The notes beneath the pieces are model-generated. The model had not been told where the DNA came from. It saw nothing but the letters and a program-made list of their open reading frames with translations, and did no database searches. The position numbers and the translations under genes are program-made. From Streptomyces sp. GQFP (GTDB lineage: Bacteria > Actinomycetota > Actinomycetes > Streptomycetales > Streptomycetaceae), in assembly GCF_021545335.1 (NCBI RefSeq), contig NZ_CP089312.1, positions 3,224,001-3,288,000 on the forward strand: a stretch of 64,000 nucleotides of DNA, given 5' to 3'. Below, piece after piece: positions 29,203 through 37,649 of this stretch (positions are counted from its first letter, which is position 1; every line of letters starts with the position of its first letter).

Positions 29203-29730
29203 ATGTCCATCGGTCACACCCTTCTAGGACTCCTGGAGTCCGGCCCCCGGCACGGTTACGACCTGAAGCGGGCCTTCGACGAGAAGTTCGGTCATGATCG
29301 CCCGCTGCACTACGGGCAGGTCTACTCGACGATGTCCCGGCTGCTGAAGAACGGGCTCGTCGAGGTCGACGGGATCGAGGCCGGCGACGGTCCCGAGCGC
29401 AAGCGGTACGCGATCACCGACGCCGGGATCACCGACGTACAGCGGTGGCTCGCGACGCCGGAGAAGCCCGAGCCGTATCTGCAGTCGGTCCTCTACACCA
29501 AGGTCGTCCTCGCCCTGCTCACGCACCGGAACGCCGGTGACATCCTCGACACGCAGCGCTCCGAGCATCTGCGGATGATGCGCATCCTGACCGAGCGCAA
29601 GCGCAAGGGCGACCTCGCCGACCAACTCGTCTGCGACCACGCCCTGTTCCATCTCGAAGCCGATCTGCGCTGGCTGGAACTGACCGCCGCGCGTCTCGAC
29701 AAGCTCGCTCTGGCGGTGACGGCCCGATGA
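29203..29730 (+). CDS. PadR family transcriptional regulator
   Basis: A 175-residue regulator. The N-terminal winged helix (~1-75) is LLGLLESGPRHGYDLKRAFD, then YGQVYSTMSRLLKNGLVE. A helical C-terminal dimerisation region (~90-175, PadR-C/Vir type) follows. There is no ribosome site before the ATG, consistent with the leaderless promoter at 29150-29203. Its stop overlaps the ABC ATPase start (ATGA). It probably represses the operon until a toxic compound binds. Confidence 0.93.
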   Translation: MSIGHTLLGLLESGPRHGYDLKRAFDEKFGHDRPLHYGQVYSTMSRLLKNGLVEVDGIEAGDGPERKRYAITDAGITDVQRWLATPEKPEPYLQSVLYTKVVLALLTHRNAGDILDTQRSEHLRMMRILTERKRKGDLADQLVCDHALFHLEADLRWLELTAARLDKLALAVTAR

Positions 29731-30419
29731 CCACTGTTCCTACCGGTTCCCTGCTCGCCGCGAGCGAGCTGCGCAAGGCCTACGGTCCGACCAACGCGCT
29801 GGACGGCGCCGAGTTCTCGATCCACGCCGGCGAGGTCGTCGCCGTGATGGGCCCGTCCGGGTCCGGCAAGTCGACCCTGCTGCACTGTCTCGCCGGGATC
29901 GTGCCGCCCGACTCCGGCTCCATCACGTACAACGGGCGTGAACTGGCCGGGATGAGCGACGCCCAGCGCAGTCAGCTGCGGCGCTCCGAGTTCGGGTTCG
30001 TGTTCCAGTTCGGGCAACTCGTTCCCGAACTGACGTGCGTCGAGAATGTCGCCCTTCCGCTGCGGCTCAGCGGGACCTCCCGCAAGGAGGCCGAGCGGAC
30101 CGCGCTGTCCTGGATGGAGCGGCTGGAGGTCGACGACCTCCAGGGCAAGCGGCCCGGCGAGGTGTCCGGCGGGCAGGGGCAGCGCGTCGCGGTCGCGCGG
30201 GCGCTGGTCACCAACCCCCGGGTGCTGTTCGCCGACGAGCCGACCGGCGCGCTCGACTCGCTCAACGGCGAGCGCGTGATGGAGCTGCTGACCGAGGCCG
30301 CCCGGTCGACCAACGCGGCCGTCGTGCTTGTCACGCACGAGGCACGGGTGGCCGCCTACTCGGACCGCGAGATCGTCGTACGGGACGGGAAGTCGCGGGA
30401 CATGGAGCGCGTCGTATGA
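29727..30419 (+). CDS. ABC transporter ATP-binding protein (MacB/LolD type)
   Basis: A 230-residue nucleotide-binding subunit. Walker A is GPSGSGKST (~38-46), the Q-loop lies in FVFQFGQLVPEL, the signature is VSGGQGQRVAVARAL, Walker B is VLFADEPTGALD and the H-loop is VTHEARVAA. It belongs to the group that pairs with FtsX-type permeases to expel peptides, lipids or antibiotics. It overlaps padR and the permease by 4 bp each, forming a tight three-gene operon. Confidence 0.95.
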   Translation: MTTVPTGSLLAASELRKAYGPTNALDGAEFSIHAGEVVAVMGPSGSGKSTLLHCLAGIVPPDSGSITYNGRELAGMSDAQRSQLRRSEFGFVFQFGQLVPELTCVENVALPLRLSGTSRKEAERTALSWMERLEVDDLQGKRPGEVSGGQGQRVAVARALVTNPRVLFADEPTGALDSLNGERVMELLTEAARSTNAAVVLVTHEARVAAYSDREIVVRDGKSRDMERVV

Positions 30420-32752
30420 GCGTGCGCCAGTGGACGAGGGACCTGGGTATGGGGGTCCGGTTCGCCTTCTCGGGCGGGCGCGAGGGGTGGATGCGGGTCC
30501 TGCTGACGGCCGTCGGGGTCGGGCTCGGGGTGGCGCTGCTGCTGCTGACGACCGCCGTCCCGAGCGCCCTGGCGGACCGGCGCGACCGCGCCAGCGACCG
30601 TTCGAACGTCATGTACGTCGAGACGCAGATGCCGAAGGCCGACAACACGGTGATCGTGGCGATGGTCGACACGACCTTCCGTGCGGACGACATCCGCGGC
30701 CGGGAACTGGAACCCGAGGGAGCGCGGGCGCCCCTGCCCCCGGGGATCGACAGGTTCCCGGCGGTCGGGGAGATGATCGCCTCCCCCGCTCTCGAACGGC
30801 TGCTGAAGTCCGGCGAGGGCGAGCTGCTGCGGGAGCGGCTGCCGGACCGGATCGTCGGCACCATCGGCGAGGCCGGGCTCCTCGGACCGGCCGAACTCTC
30901 CTTCTACCGGGGCGCCGACGATCTCGGGAAGCACCTCGACAACGGTGCGGTGACCCGGATCGACCGGTTCGGGGATCTCTATCCGTCGTCCGAGGGCATG
31001 GACCCCGTCCTGCTGCTCCTCACCCTCGTCGTCTTCGTGGTGCTGCTGATGCCGGTCGGCGTCTTCATCGCCACGGCCGTACGGTTCGGCGGTGAGCGGC
31101 GTGACAGGCGGCTGGCCGCGCTGCGGCTGGTCGGGGCCGACGGCCGGATGACCCGGCGGATCGCGGCGGGCGAGGCCTTCGCGGGCGCCGCGGTCGGGCT
31201 CGTCCTCGGCGCCGCCTTCTTCCTGATCGGCCGGCAGGCCGCGGGCTCCGTCGAGATCCTCGACAAGAGCGTGTTCCCCAGTGATCTGAACCCGTCGCCC
31301 GCGCTGGCCGTCCTGGTCGGGGTCGCCGTGCCGGTGGCCGCGGTGCTGGTCACCCTGTTCACGCTGCGCGGTGTGGTGATCGAGCCGCTGGGCGTGGTGC
31401 GCACGGCCCGGCCGCCGCGGCGCCGGCTGTGGTGGCGGCTGCTGCTGCCGCTCGGCGGAATCGCCGCGCTCTACCCCATGATCGGACAGGGCAACAACAG
31501 CGGGGAGTTCAACGACCTCCTCGTCGTCACCGGTGTCATGCTCCTGCTCATCGGGGTGACCGCTCTCCTCCCCTGGGTCATCGAGGCCGTGGTCGCCAGG
31601 CTCGGCTCCGGCGGGGTTGCCTGGCAACTGGCCGTCCGGCGGCTCCAGTTGAGCAGCGGCATGGCGGCCCGTACGGTGAGCGGCATCGCGGTGGCGGTGG
31701 CCGGGGCGATCGCCCTCCAGATGCTCTTCTCGGGGGTCTCCGGCGCCTACACGACCCCTGCGGAGCAGGACCTCACACGGGCCCAGATGGAGATCGACCT
31801 GCCGGACGGTGCCCTGCTCACGGAGGCGGGCAAGCAGCTCGCCGAGACCAAGGGCGTCCGCAAGGTCACCGTGCTGTCCCGTGGTTCGGTGAGCGAGAAG
31901 GCCAAGGACCCGGAGAAGTACATCGAGTTGACCATCGGCGACTGCACGGCGCTGCGAGCCGTGGGGAATCTCCCCTCGTGCCGCGACGGCGACTCCTTCG
32001 CCACGCGGGGCGGCCGGGAGGGGTACGACGCGGACACGCCCCAACTGGTCAAGCCGGGCCGCACGTTGTACATCAGCCCGACCTACACCGAGAGCGAGCA
32101 CCCAGCGGTCGCCTGGACGGTGCCGGCGAACGTCCAGCAGGCCGACGCGATCGAGGACCCGTCCGGGGTCGTGGGCGGCGGCATCCTCGCCACGCCGGGC
32201 GCCCTGCCCGAGGAGATCGTGGCGCGGGCCCCCGGACTGATCTACATCGGCCTCGACCCCGAGGTGGCGGACGCCCGCGACCTGGTCCGGAACACGTCCA
32301 TGAAGATCGACCGGCTGTCGGAGCCGATGACCTGGACGTCGAGCGACCGCTCCGAGCGGTTCGACTCGATCCGTACCGGCCTGTTCGTAGGCGCCACCTG
32401 TGTCCTGCTGCTGATCGGGGTGAGCCTGCTGGTCTCCCAGCTGGAGCAGCTGCGCGAACGCAGGAAGCTGCTGTCGTCCCTGGTCGCCTTCGGCACCCGG
32501 CGGCGCACCCTGAGCCTGTCGGTGCTGTGGCAGACGGCGATCCCGATCGGGCTGGGGCTGCTGCTGGCGTCGGCGGTGGGGCTCACCCTGGGTGCGGTCC
32601 TGCTGAAGATGACGAGCACGTCGATCCACGTCGACTGGACCGCCGTACTGGCGATGACCGGCATCGGCGCGGGAGTCGTCTTCCTGGTGACGCTGCTGAG
32701 CCTGCCGCCGCTGCTGCGGCTGATGCGCGCGGACGGCCTGCGTACGGAGTGA
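30416..32752 (+). CDS. FtsX-type ABC transporter permease
   Basis: A 778-residue permease. The first membrane segment (~23-45) precedes an extracytoplasmic domain (~50-185), then three segments around 195-330 form an FtsX domain. A middle block of segments (~350-450), a second external domain (~455-640) and a C-terminal FtsX domain (~650-775) follow. The duplicated FtsX layout is typical of actinobacterial efflux permeases. It overlaps the ATPase gene by ATGA. The substrate is unknown; adjacency to PadR suggests export of an inhibitory compound. Confidence 0.92.
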   Translation: MSVRQWTRDLGMGVRFAFSGGREGWMRVLLTAVGVGLGVALLLLTTAVPSALADRRDRASDRSNVMYVETQMPKADNTVIVAMVDTTFRADDIRGRELEPEGARAPLPPGIDRFPAVGEMIASPALERLLKSGEGELLRERLPDRIVGTIGEAGLLGPAELSFYRGADDLGKHLDNGAVTRIDRFGDLYPSSEGMDPVLLLLTLVVFVVLLMPVGVFIATAVRFGGERRDRRLAALRLVGADGRMTRRIAAGEAFAGAAVGLVLGAAFFLIGRQAAGSVEILDKSVFPSDLNPSPALAVLVGVAVPVAAVLVTLFTLRGVVIEPLGVVRTARPPRRRLWWRLLLPLGGIAALYPMIGQGNNSGEFNDLLVVTGVMLLLIGVTALLPWVIEAVVARLGSGGVAWQLAVRRLQLSSGMAARTVSGIAVAVAGAIALQMLFSGVSGAYTTPAEQDLTRAQMEIDLPDGALLTEAGKQLAETKGVRKVTVLSRGSVSEKAKDPEKYIELTIGDCTALRAVGNLPSCRDGDSFATRGGREGYDADTPQLVKPGRTLYISPTYTESEHPAVAWTVPANVQQADAIEDPSGVVGGGILATPGALPEEIVARAPGLIYIGLDPEVADARDLVRNTSMKIDRLSEPMTWTSSDRSERFDSIRTGLFVGATCVLLLIGVSLLVSQLEQLRERRKLLSSLVAFGTRRRTLSLSVLWQTAIPIGLGLLLASAVGLTLGAVLLKMTSTSIHVDWTAVLAMTGIGAGVVFLVTLLSLPPLLRLMRADGLRTE

Positions 32753-32769
32753 CGCTCCCCGCGCACGCA

Positions 32770-32806
32770 CGCCGACGGGCCCCTCCCCCCGAGGGGCCCG
32801 TCGGCG
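32770..32806. terminator. Bidirectional terminator between convergent operons
   Basis: CGCCGACGGGCCCCTC and its exact complement (16-bp arms) separated by CCCCC. It lies between the plus-strand permease and the minus-strand gene ending at 32822. Confidence 0.93.
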
Positions 32807-32821
32807 TTCCGCCCGTTCCGC

Positions 32822-33262
32822 TCAGAGGCTGTACTCCTTGACCACCCGTCGCACCTGGGCGAAGAGCATCCCGACGTTGACCGCCTTGCGGCAGACGACC
32901 ACGGCGACGACGTCCTGCTGCTCGTTCAGCCGCACGAACAGGTGGGTGAGGTTCTCGCTGTTGACGAGGATCTCCTGGAAGAAGTGCTGGTCGCTCTGGA
33001 CGCCCCGGCGTTCCTTGAACACGTCCTCGATCATCACGACCGTACGGCCCTGGAACAGGTCGAGGGTCGCGCCCGCCAGCAGGTCGAGCACCTCGGGCGG
33101 ATGGTTGTCGACCGTCTCGTACGAGAGCAGCATCCCGGTGGACATGTCGACGACGCCCGAGGCGACACACTCGGGGGCATCGGTACGGAGCGACTTGACC
33201 AGGCCCATGACCTGGTCGGAGAAACCTGTGGTCATGCGTTTCGTCCCCATCCTTTCCTTCAC
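32822..33262 (-). CDS. Uncharacterised small protein co-encoded with a roadblock protein
   Basis: A 146-residue alpha/beta protein. The alternation (ASGVVDMSTGMLLSYETVDN, TVVMIEDVFKERRG, NLTHLFVRLNEQQDVVAVVV, FAQVRRVVKEYSL) resembles a roadblock/profilin-like fold, but I cannot name the family with certainty. GTG at 33262 overlaps the upstream gene's stop (GTGA), suggesting coupling; ATG at 33235 with GGGGA 8 bp upstream is an equally good start. It forms an operon with the roadblock and PATAN-like genes. Confidence 0.75.
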   Translation of the reverse strand: MKERMGTKRMTTGFSDQVMGLVKSLRTDAPECVASGVVDMSTGMLLSYETVDNHPPEVLDLLAGATLDLFQGRTVVMIEDVFKERRGVQSDQHFFQEILVNSENLTHLFVRLNEQQDVVAVVVCRKAVNVGMLFAQVRRVVKEYSL

Positions 33263-33657
33263 ACTCCTTCGGTCGCCACGGAGGAGTCCGTCGCGGTGAG
33301 GATCGACCCGATGCGCCGCAGCGCCGGCTGGGTCGCCCGGTGCAGCCGGTCGAGGTCGACGCCCTCGTCGCCGAGTACGACCATCAGCGCGGTGTCGCCG
33401 ACGGCGTAGAAGGCGGCGCAGCCCTGGCTGCCGTAGGTGACCGTCTGGCGCAGGGTGCCCCGGCCGGTCGCCTGGGCGGCCCGTCGGGCGAGGCCGAGTC
33501 CGGCGGCGGCGAGGGCGGCGAGGCCCTCGGGGTCGATCGACTCGGCGGTGTCCGCCGCGATGAGCAGTCCGTCGGTGGCGGCGACGGCCGTATCGGTTAT
33601 TCCGTCCACCTGTTCACGCAGGTCGCGCATTTCCATGGCCAGCGCTTTGTGGTCCAT
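33259..33657 (-). CDS. Roadblock/LC7 domain protein
   Basis: A 132-residue protein. An N-terminal helix MDHKALAMEMRDLREQVDGI leads into VAATDGLLIAADTAESIDPE, AALAAAGLGLARRAAQATG, RQTVTYGSQGCAAFYAVGDT and ALMVVLGDEGVDLDRL, the strand-helix order of the MglB-like roadblock fold. In Streptomyces such proteins usually act with small GTPases (conservons); no GTPase is present here. It is co-transcribed with the genes on both sides. Confidence 0.85.
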   Translation of the reverse strand: MDHKALAMEMRDLREQVDGITDTAVAATDGLLIAADTAESIDPEGLAALAAAGLGLARRAAQATGRGTLRQTVTYGSQGCAAFYAVGDTALMVVLGDEGVDLDRLHRATQPALRRIGSILTATDSSVATEGV

Positions 33658-33680
33658 GCACTCAACTCCCCTATGGGCTT

Positions 33681-34724
33681 CTATGAATTTCCATGAGTTC
33701 CGTTCCGCATGCGGAAGAACCCTTTCCAGCTCGTCCCACGCTTTTCCGGGGCGAGAGATTCGGTGATGCCACTGGCGCCGGGTTCACGGCGGGGCAGTGC
33801 GGGAGCAGGACCTTTCGGTACCGGTTGCGCGTCGGAGGCGAGGACGGCGGCCAGCGCGGTGACGACCGCGGGGTCGACGTACGGGGGTGGCAGGGGCGGT
33901 GGTGGCGGGAGCGGTGATGGAGGAGGTGCCGGCGGGGGCGGCTTGCGCTGCCGTAGGCCCTCCGCCGGCACCCGTACGACCGGCAGGGGCGCGGGTCCCT
34001 CGGCGCACTCCAGAAGCCCGGCCCCGAGCATCCGCGCCACCTCGACGGTCACCGTGTACACCCCCCGACCGGTACGGAACGCGAGGTCACGGGCGGTGCG
34101 ACGGCCGTCGGCCTCGGCGATCAACTCCCGCTGTACGGGGGTGAGTCGCCCCTCGTCCACGGCGGCCGGCGCCGAACCCGGGCTCGGGCGCTCGCGGTTG
34201 GGGCGTACCGGGTGGGGCAGGGCGGCGAGGGCGGCCAGTTTGCGGTTGGCGTCCTGGAGGAGGCGGACCGGGCCCTCGCCCACCGGGACGGGGGCCGGCG
34301 CCTCGGCCCCGGGGTCGCGTTCGCAGGCGTCCACGCGGCCGGCGACGACCGCGAAGACGGCGTCCCGTAACGCCATCATGCAGACGACCCGTAACTGGGC
34401 GGCGCCCGCGTACCCGTGCCTGATCAGCTCCGTGCCGGGCCAGCGCGCTCCCCCGGCCTCGCGCACCAGCTCGGCCCACTCCTCACCGCTGATCCGGCGG
34501 GACCGCAGCAGCAGGGCCTCGGGGCCCGGGGCGCCCGGGCTCTCGGCGCCGACGACGAGTCCGCGGCGGAAGTGGAAGGTCCCGCCGGGACTGCCGGCCG
34601 CGCGCAGCGCCCCGGTGAACTCCTCGCGCCCGCACTCGGCCAGGGCGCCCAGCAGCACGTGGTAGCCGATCCGGCCGAGGGAATCGGCGTCGGATTCGGA
34701 CACGGAATCGCGGATGACCGACAT
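33681..34724 (-). CDS. DUF4388/PATAN-like protein with Pro-rich C-terminus
   Basis: A 347-residue protein. The N-terminus (LLGALAECGREEFTGALRAA, then GGTFHFRRGLVVGAESPG) fits the DUF4388/PATAN effector fold often linked to roadblock proteins. A central winged-helix-like part (~195-265, LTPVQRELIAEADGRRTARD) follows, then a long Pro-rich linker with (P)n runs and a basic tail. ATG at 34724 is chosen (GGGGAG just upstream); the frame extends further but is not protein-like. It is the first gene of the roadblock operon. The output of the module is unknown. Confidence 0.75.
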   Translation of the reverse strand: MSVIRDSVSESDADSLGRIGYHVLLGALAECGREEFTGALRAAGSPGGTFHFRRGLVVGAESPGAPGPEALLLRSRRISGEEWAELVREAGGARWPGTELIRHGYAGAAQLRVVCMMALRDAVFAVVAGRVDACERDPGAEAPAPVPVGEGPVRLLQDANRKLAALAALPHPVRPNRERPSPGSAPAAVDEGRLTPVQRELIAEADGRRTARDLAFRTGRGVYTVTVEVARMLGAGLLECAEGPAPLPVVRVPAEGLRQRKPPPPAPPPSPLPPPPPLPPPYVDPAVVTALAAVLASDAQPVPKGPAPALPRREPGASGITESLAPEKRGTSWKGFFRMRNGTHGNS

Positions 34725-34904
34725 CACTCCCCTTGCCAATTCACCTGGGCATTTCGCACATACGCCTGACGCGTAGCACTGAGGGGGTATGTGTATCAGT
34801 CCGGGCGCATATTCCGGCCGGGGTCTCGCTACCTGACGGAAGTTGAATTCTCTCGCCGCCGAAGCGTCACTGAACGGTCTTTGTTCGACGCTCATTTGAC
34901 CGAA

Positions 34905-34925
34905 CGGTCACCGGTTCGGTGACCG
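34905..34925 (-). terminator. Hairpin after oxyR
   Basis: CGGTCACCG-GTT-CGGTGACCG, a 9-bp stem with a 3-base loop just beyond the oxyR stop codon. It probably terminates oxyR transcription. Confidence 0.6.
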
Positions 34926-34927
34926 GT

Positions 34928-35881
34928 TCAGTCGCCCAGCACCCGTACGGGCAACGGCCGCAGCGCCTCCCGCAGAGCTACCGCCAGTCCCTCGTACTCC
35001 GCGCCCCGCACGGCGCCCGCGCGCATCGCGAGGCCGATCCGGCGGGTCGGGGCCGGGGCGGCGAAGCGGCCGGTGCGGAGCTGGTCGCTGCGGCCCGCCT
35101 CGACCCTGACGGCGGTGTGCGGCAGCAGCGTCACGCCGAGGCCGCCGGCCACGAGCTGGACGAGGGTGGACAGACCGGCGGCCGTGGTGGTGACCGGAGC
35201 GTCCGCGCGCCCGGCGTCACGGCAGATGTCGAGCGCCTGGTCGCGCAGACAGTGCCCTTCGTCCAGGAGCAGCAGGTCCAGCTCGCGCAGCGCCTCGCGC
35301 GGGATGTCCGTATGCCCGCCGAGGGGGTGATCGAGGGGCGTGACGAGCACGAAGTCCTCGTCGAACAGGGGGAGTTCGAGGATGCCGGGCAGGCCGGTCG
35401 GTACGGCGATCAGGAGCAGGTCGAGGCGGCCGGTGGTCAGGCCGTCGAGGAGTCCGGCGGTCTGCTCCTCGTGGACCTGGAGGTCGAGGGCCGGGTAGCG
35501 GTCCTGGACGAGGCGCAGGACGGCGGGCAGGAGATAGGGCGCCACGGTGGGGATCACCCCGAGCCGCAGCGCCCCGGTGAAGGGCGCGCGCACGGCCTCG
35601 GCCTCCTCCATCAGCGCGCCGACCGCGTCGAGCACGGCCCGGGCGCGTACGGCGAGCCGCTCACCGGCGGGCGACAGCAGCACCTTGCGGGTGGTGCGCT
35701 CGACGAGGGTGACGCCGAGGGCCTCCTCAAGTGCCGAGACGGCACCCGAGAGGGCGGGCTGGCTCATGCCGATCGTGGCGGCGGCGTCCCGGAAGTGCAG
35801 GTGGTCCGCGACGGCCACGAAGGCGCGCAGCTGGGCGAGACTGGGGCGACGGCGCCCGTCGGTGGTCTTGGCGGCGGCCAT
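34928..35881 (-). CDS. oxyR: Hydrogen-peroxide sensor OxyR (LysR family)
   Basis: A 317-residue LysR regulator. The N-terminal winged helix (~10-70, LAQLRAFVAVADHLHFRDAA, MSQPALSGAVSALE) precedes the effector domain. The peroxidatic and resolving cysteines sit in EGHCLRDQALDICRD, nine residues apart as in OxyR. ATG at 35881 is chosen: MAAAKTTDGRRRPS is the usual Streptomyces N-terminus and the upstream extension is not protein-like. It is divergent from ahpD across ~110 bp; in S. coelicolor ahpC lies between them. Confidence 0.93.
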   Translation of the reverse strand: MAAAKTTDGRRRPSLAQLRAFVAVADHLHFRDAAATIGMSQPALSGAVSALEEALGVTLVERTTRKVLLSPAGERLAVRARAVLDAVGALMEEAEAVRAPFTGALRLGVIPTVAPYLLPAVLRLVQDRYPALDLQVHEEQTAGLLDGLTTGRLDLLLIAVPTGLPGILELPLFDEDFVLVTPLDHPLGGHTDIPREALRELDLLLLDEGHCLRDQALDICRDAGRADAPVTTTAAGLSTLVQLVAGGLGVTLLPHTAVRVEAGRSDQLRTGRFAAPAPTRRIGLAMRAGAVRGAEYEGLAVALREALRPLPVRVLGD

Positions 35882-35990
35882 GCCCGTACTCCCGACTCCC
35901 GACCGATGGTTTTCTGGGTTTCGCTGATAGTTTTTGCGGATCAACATGGATGAGTGTAGTGATTCACCTGATCAATGGTGGTGAGTGGGT

Positions 35991-36527
35991 ATGGGCATCG
36001 CGGAACTGAAGTCTGCCCTGCCGGACTTCGCGGCGGACCTGCGCCTCAACCTGGGCTCGGTCGTCGACCGCTCCCGGCTCACCCCGCAGCAGCTGTGGGG
36101 CACGTTGTTGGTCTCCGCGATCGCGTCCCGCTCGCCGCGTGTGCTGCGCGAGCTGGGGCCTGAGGCCAGGGCGCGGCTCTCGCCGGCGGCGTACACGGCC
36201 GCCCGGTCCACCGCGGCCGTCATGGCGATGAACAACGTCTTCCACCGCACCCGCCATCAGCTCTCCGACCCGGAGTACGCCCGGCTGCGCACCGGGCTGC
36301 GGGCGAACGTGCTCGGCGATCCGGGCGTCGAGCGGACCGACGCCGAGCTGTGGTCGGTGGCGGTGTCGGCGGTCAACGGCTGCGGCACCTGCCTGGACGC
36401 GCACGAGCGGGTGCTGCGCGGGTCGGGTGTCGACCGGGAGACGGTCCAGGAGGCGTTCAGGATCGCGGCGGTCGTGCAGGCGGTCGGCACGACGCTGGAC
36501 GCGGAGGAGATTCTCGCCGAGCGCTGA
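35991..36527 (+). CDS. ahpD: Alkyl hydroperoxide reductase AhpD
   Basis: A 178-residue all-helical protein. The catalytic CxxC with its partner His is [11 protein letters not shown] at ~129-139, preceded by the family motif [14 protein letters not shown]. AhpD reduces the AhpC adaptor chain and has weak peroxidase activity itself. ATG at 35991 is preferred to GTG two codons upstream. The usual partner ahpC is absent: the gene starts ~110 bp from oxyR. Confidence 0.95.
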   Translation: MGIAELKSALPDFAADLRLNLGSVVDRSRLTPQQLWGTLLVSAIASRSPRVLRELGPEARARLSPAAYTAARSTAAVMAMNNVFHRTRHQLSDPEYARLRTGLRANVLGDPGVERTDAELWSVAVSAVNGCGTCLDAHERVLRGSGVDRETVQEAFRIAAVVQAVGTTLDAEEILAER

Positions 36528-36660
36528 GGGGTGAGCGGCTCCGGCGACTGGACGCGGCAGGCGGTACGTCCGACAATGGGCGGACCCTCACTCCGTTCGT
36601 CGCCGCCTTCGTCGTACCGGCCGCGAGGACCGTGTTTCTCCGATTGAGGGAGCCACCGCA

Positions 36661-37599
36661 ATGACCGTCGTCCTGGTGCTGATGGCCGCCGTCGCGCTGA
36701 CGGCCGCCGCTGTCCTGCCGCGTGTGCTGACCCGGGCCGGCTGGCCCGACCGGGAGCCGGTGCTCGGGCTGTGGGTCTGGCAGTGCCTGGTCGCCACCGT
36801 GCTGGCGTGCTGCCTCGCCGCCCTGCTGCTGGGTACGGCGGCCGCCTTCGGGACCGTACGGGCCCATGCCTTCGCACCGGCGCCGGACGCCGTCAGCGCC
36901 GCGTACGGGCTGGGGCCCGCGCCCGTCTGGCTCACCGTCCTGACGCTGCTGCTGGCCTGTGGGGCGGCCTGGACGGTCGCCATGCTCGCCCGGGAACTCG
37001 CCGAGGCGCGCAGACGGCGTCGGCTGCGGCGGCTGCATCTGCGGGAGCGAGCGCCGGATCTGCCTGCCGGGTTTCCGGCGGCGCGGGGGCCGTTGCTGGT
37101 GTTGGAGGACGAGTATCCCGACGCCTGGCTGCAGCCGGGGCCGACTCCTCAACTCGTCGTCACCACGGGTGCGTTGAGGCGGCTGTCCGACCATGAGCTG
37201 GACGCCGTGCTCGCCCATGAACTCGGTCATGCGCGGGCCCGTCACGACTGGCTGCTGCATCTGTCGCAGGCGCTGGCGTCCGGGTTTCCGCGGGTTCCTG
37301 TCTTCGCGCACTTCCGGGACCAGACGTATCGGCTGGTCGAACTGGCCGCGGACGACACGGCGTCGCGGCGGTGTGGTCACCGTACGACCGCGGTCGCGCT
37401 GATCGAGCTGAACCGGCATCGGGGTGTGCTGTCCTGCGCGTGTACGCGCGGGCAGTTGGGGGATCGGGTCGAGCGGTTGTTGGCGCCGCCGCCTCGGCTG
37501 GATGCGGGGTATCGCGCTGCTGCGCTTTTGGCTGCCGCGCTGGCCCCGTTGGTTCCGTTGCTGATTGCTTTGGGGCCTGCGTTGAAGGTGCTCAACTGA
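36661..37599 (+). CDS. M56-family membrane metallopeptidase
   Basis: A 312-residue protein: membrane segments at ~3-20, ~38-60 and ~90-112, a cytoplasmic zinc-protease domain with HELGH (~187-191) and the downstream ELAADDTASRR motif, and a final hydrophobic segment (~287-308). This is the short BlaR1-like M56 type without a sensor domain. Such genes often sit beside a BlaI repressor; none is present here, so the target is unknown. GGGAG lies 8 bp before the ATG. Confidence 0.9.
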   Translation: MTVVLVLMAAVALTAAAVLPRVLTRAGWPDREPVLGLWVWQCLVATVLACCLAALLLGTAAAFGTVRAHAFAPAPDAVSAAYGLGPAPVWLTVLTLLLACGAAWTVAMLARELAEARRRRRLRRLHLRERAPDLPAGFPAARGPLLVLEDEYPDAWLQPGPTPQLVVTTGALRRLSDHELDAVLAHELGHARARHDWLLHLSQALASGFPRVPVFAHFRDQTYRLVELAADDTASRRCGHRTTAVALIELNRHRGVLSCACTRGQLGDRVERLLAPPPRLDAGYRAAALLAAALAPLVPLLIALGPALKVLN

Positions 37600-37621
37600 C
37601 TTTCGTCTGCGGGTTCGCTGT

Positions 37622-37649
37622 GGCTGGTCGCGCAGTTCCCCGCGCCCCT
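37622..37649. repeat. Short Streptomyces repeat, second copy
   Basis: Identical over 28 bp to 10891-10918 (GGCTGGTCGCGCAGTTCCCC then GCGCCCCT). The stop codon of the AI-2E gene lies at its edge, so that protein's final residues are encoded next to the repeat. Confidence 0.8.

Noticed and set aside
35882..35990. OxyR binding box between oxyR and ahpD
   Set aside because: Likely on functional grounds, but no clear ATAG-N7-CTAT-like dyad could be pointed to with confidence.
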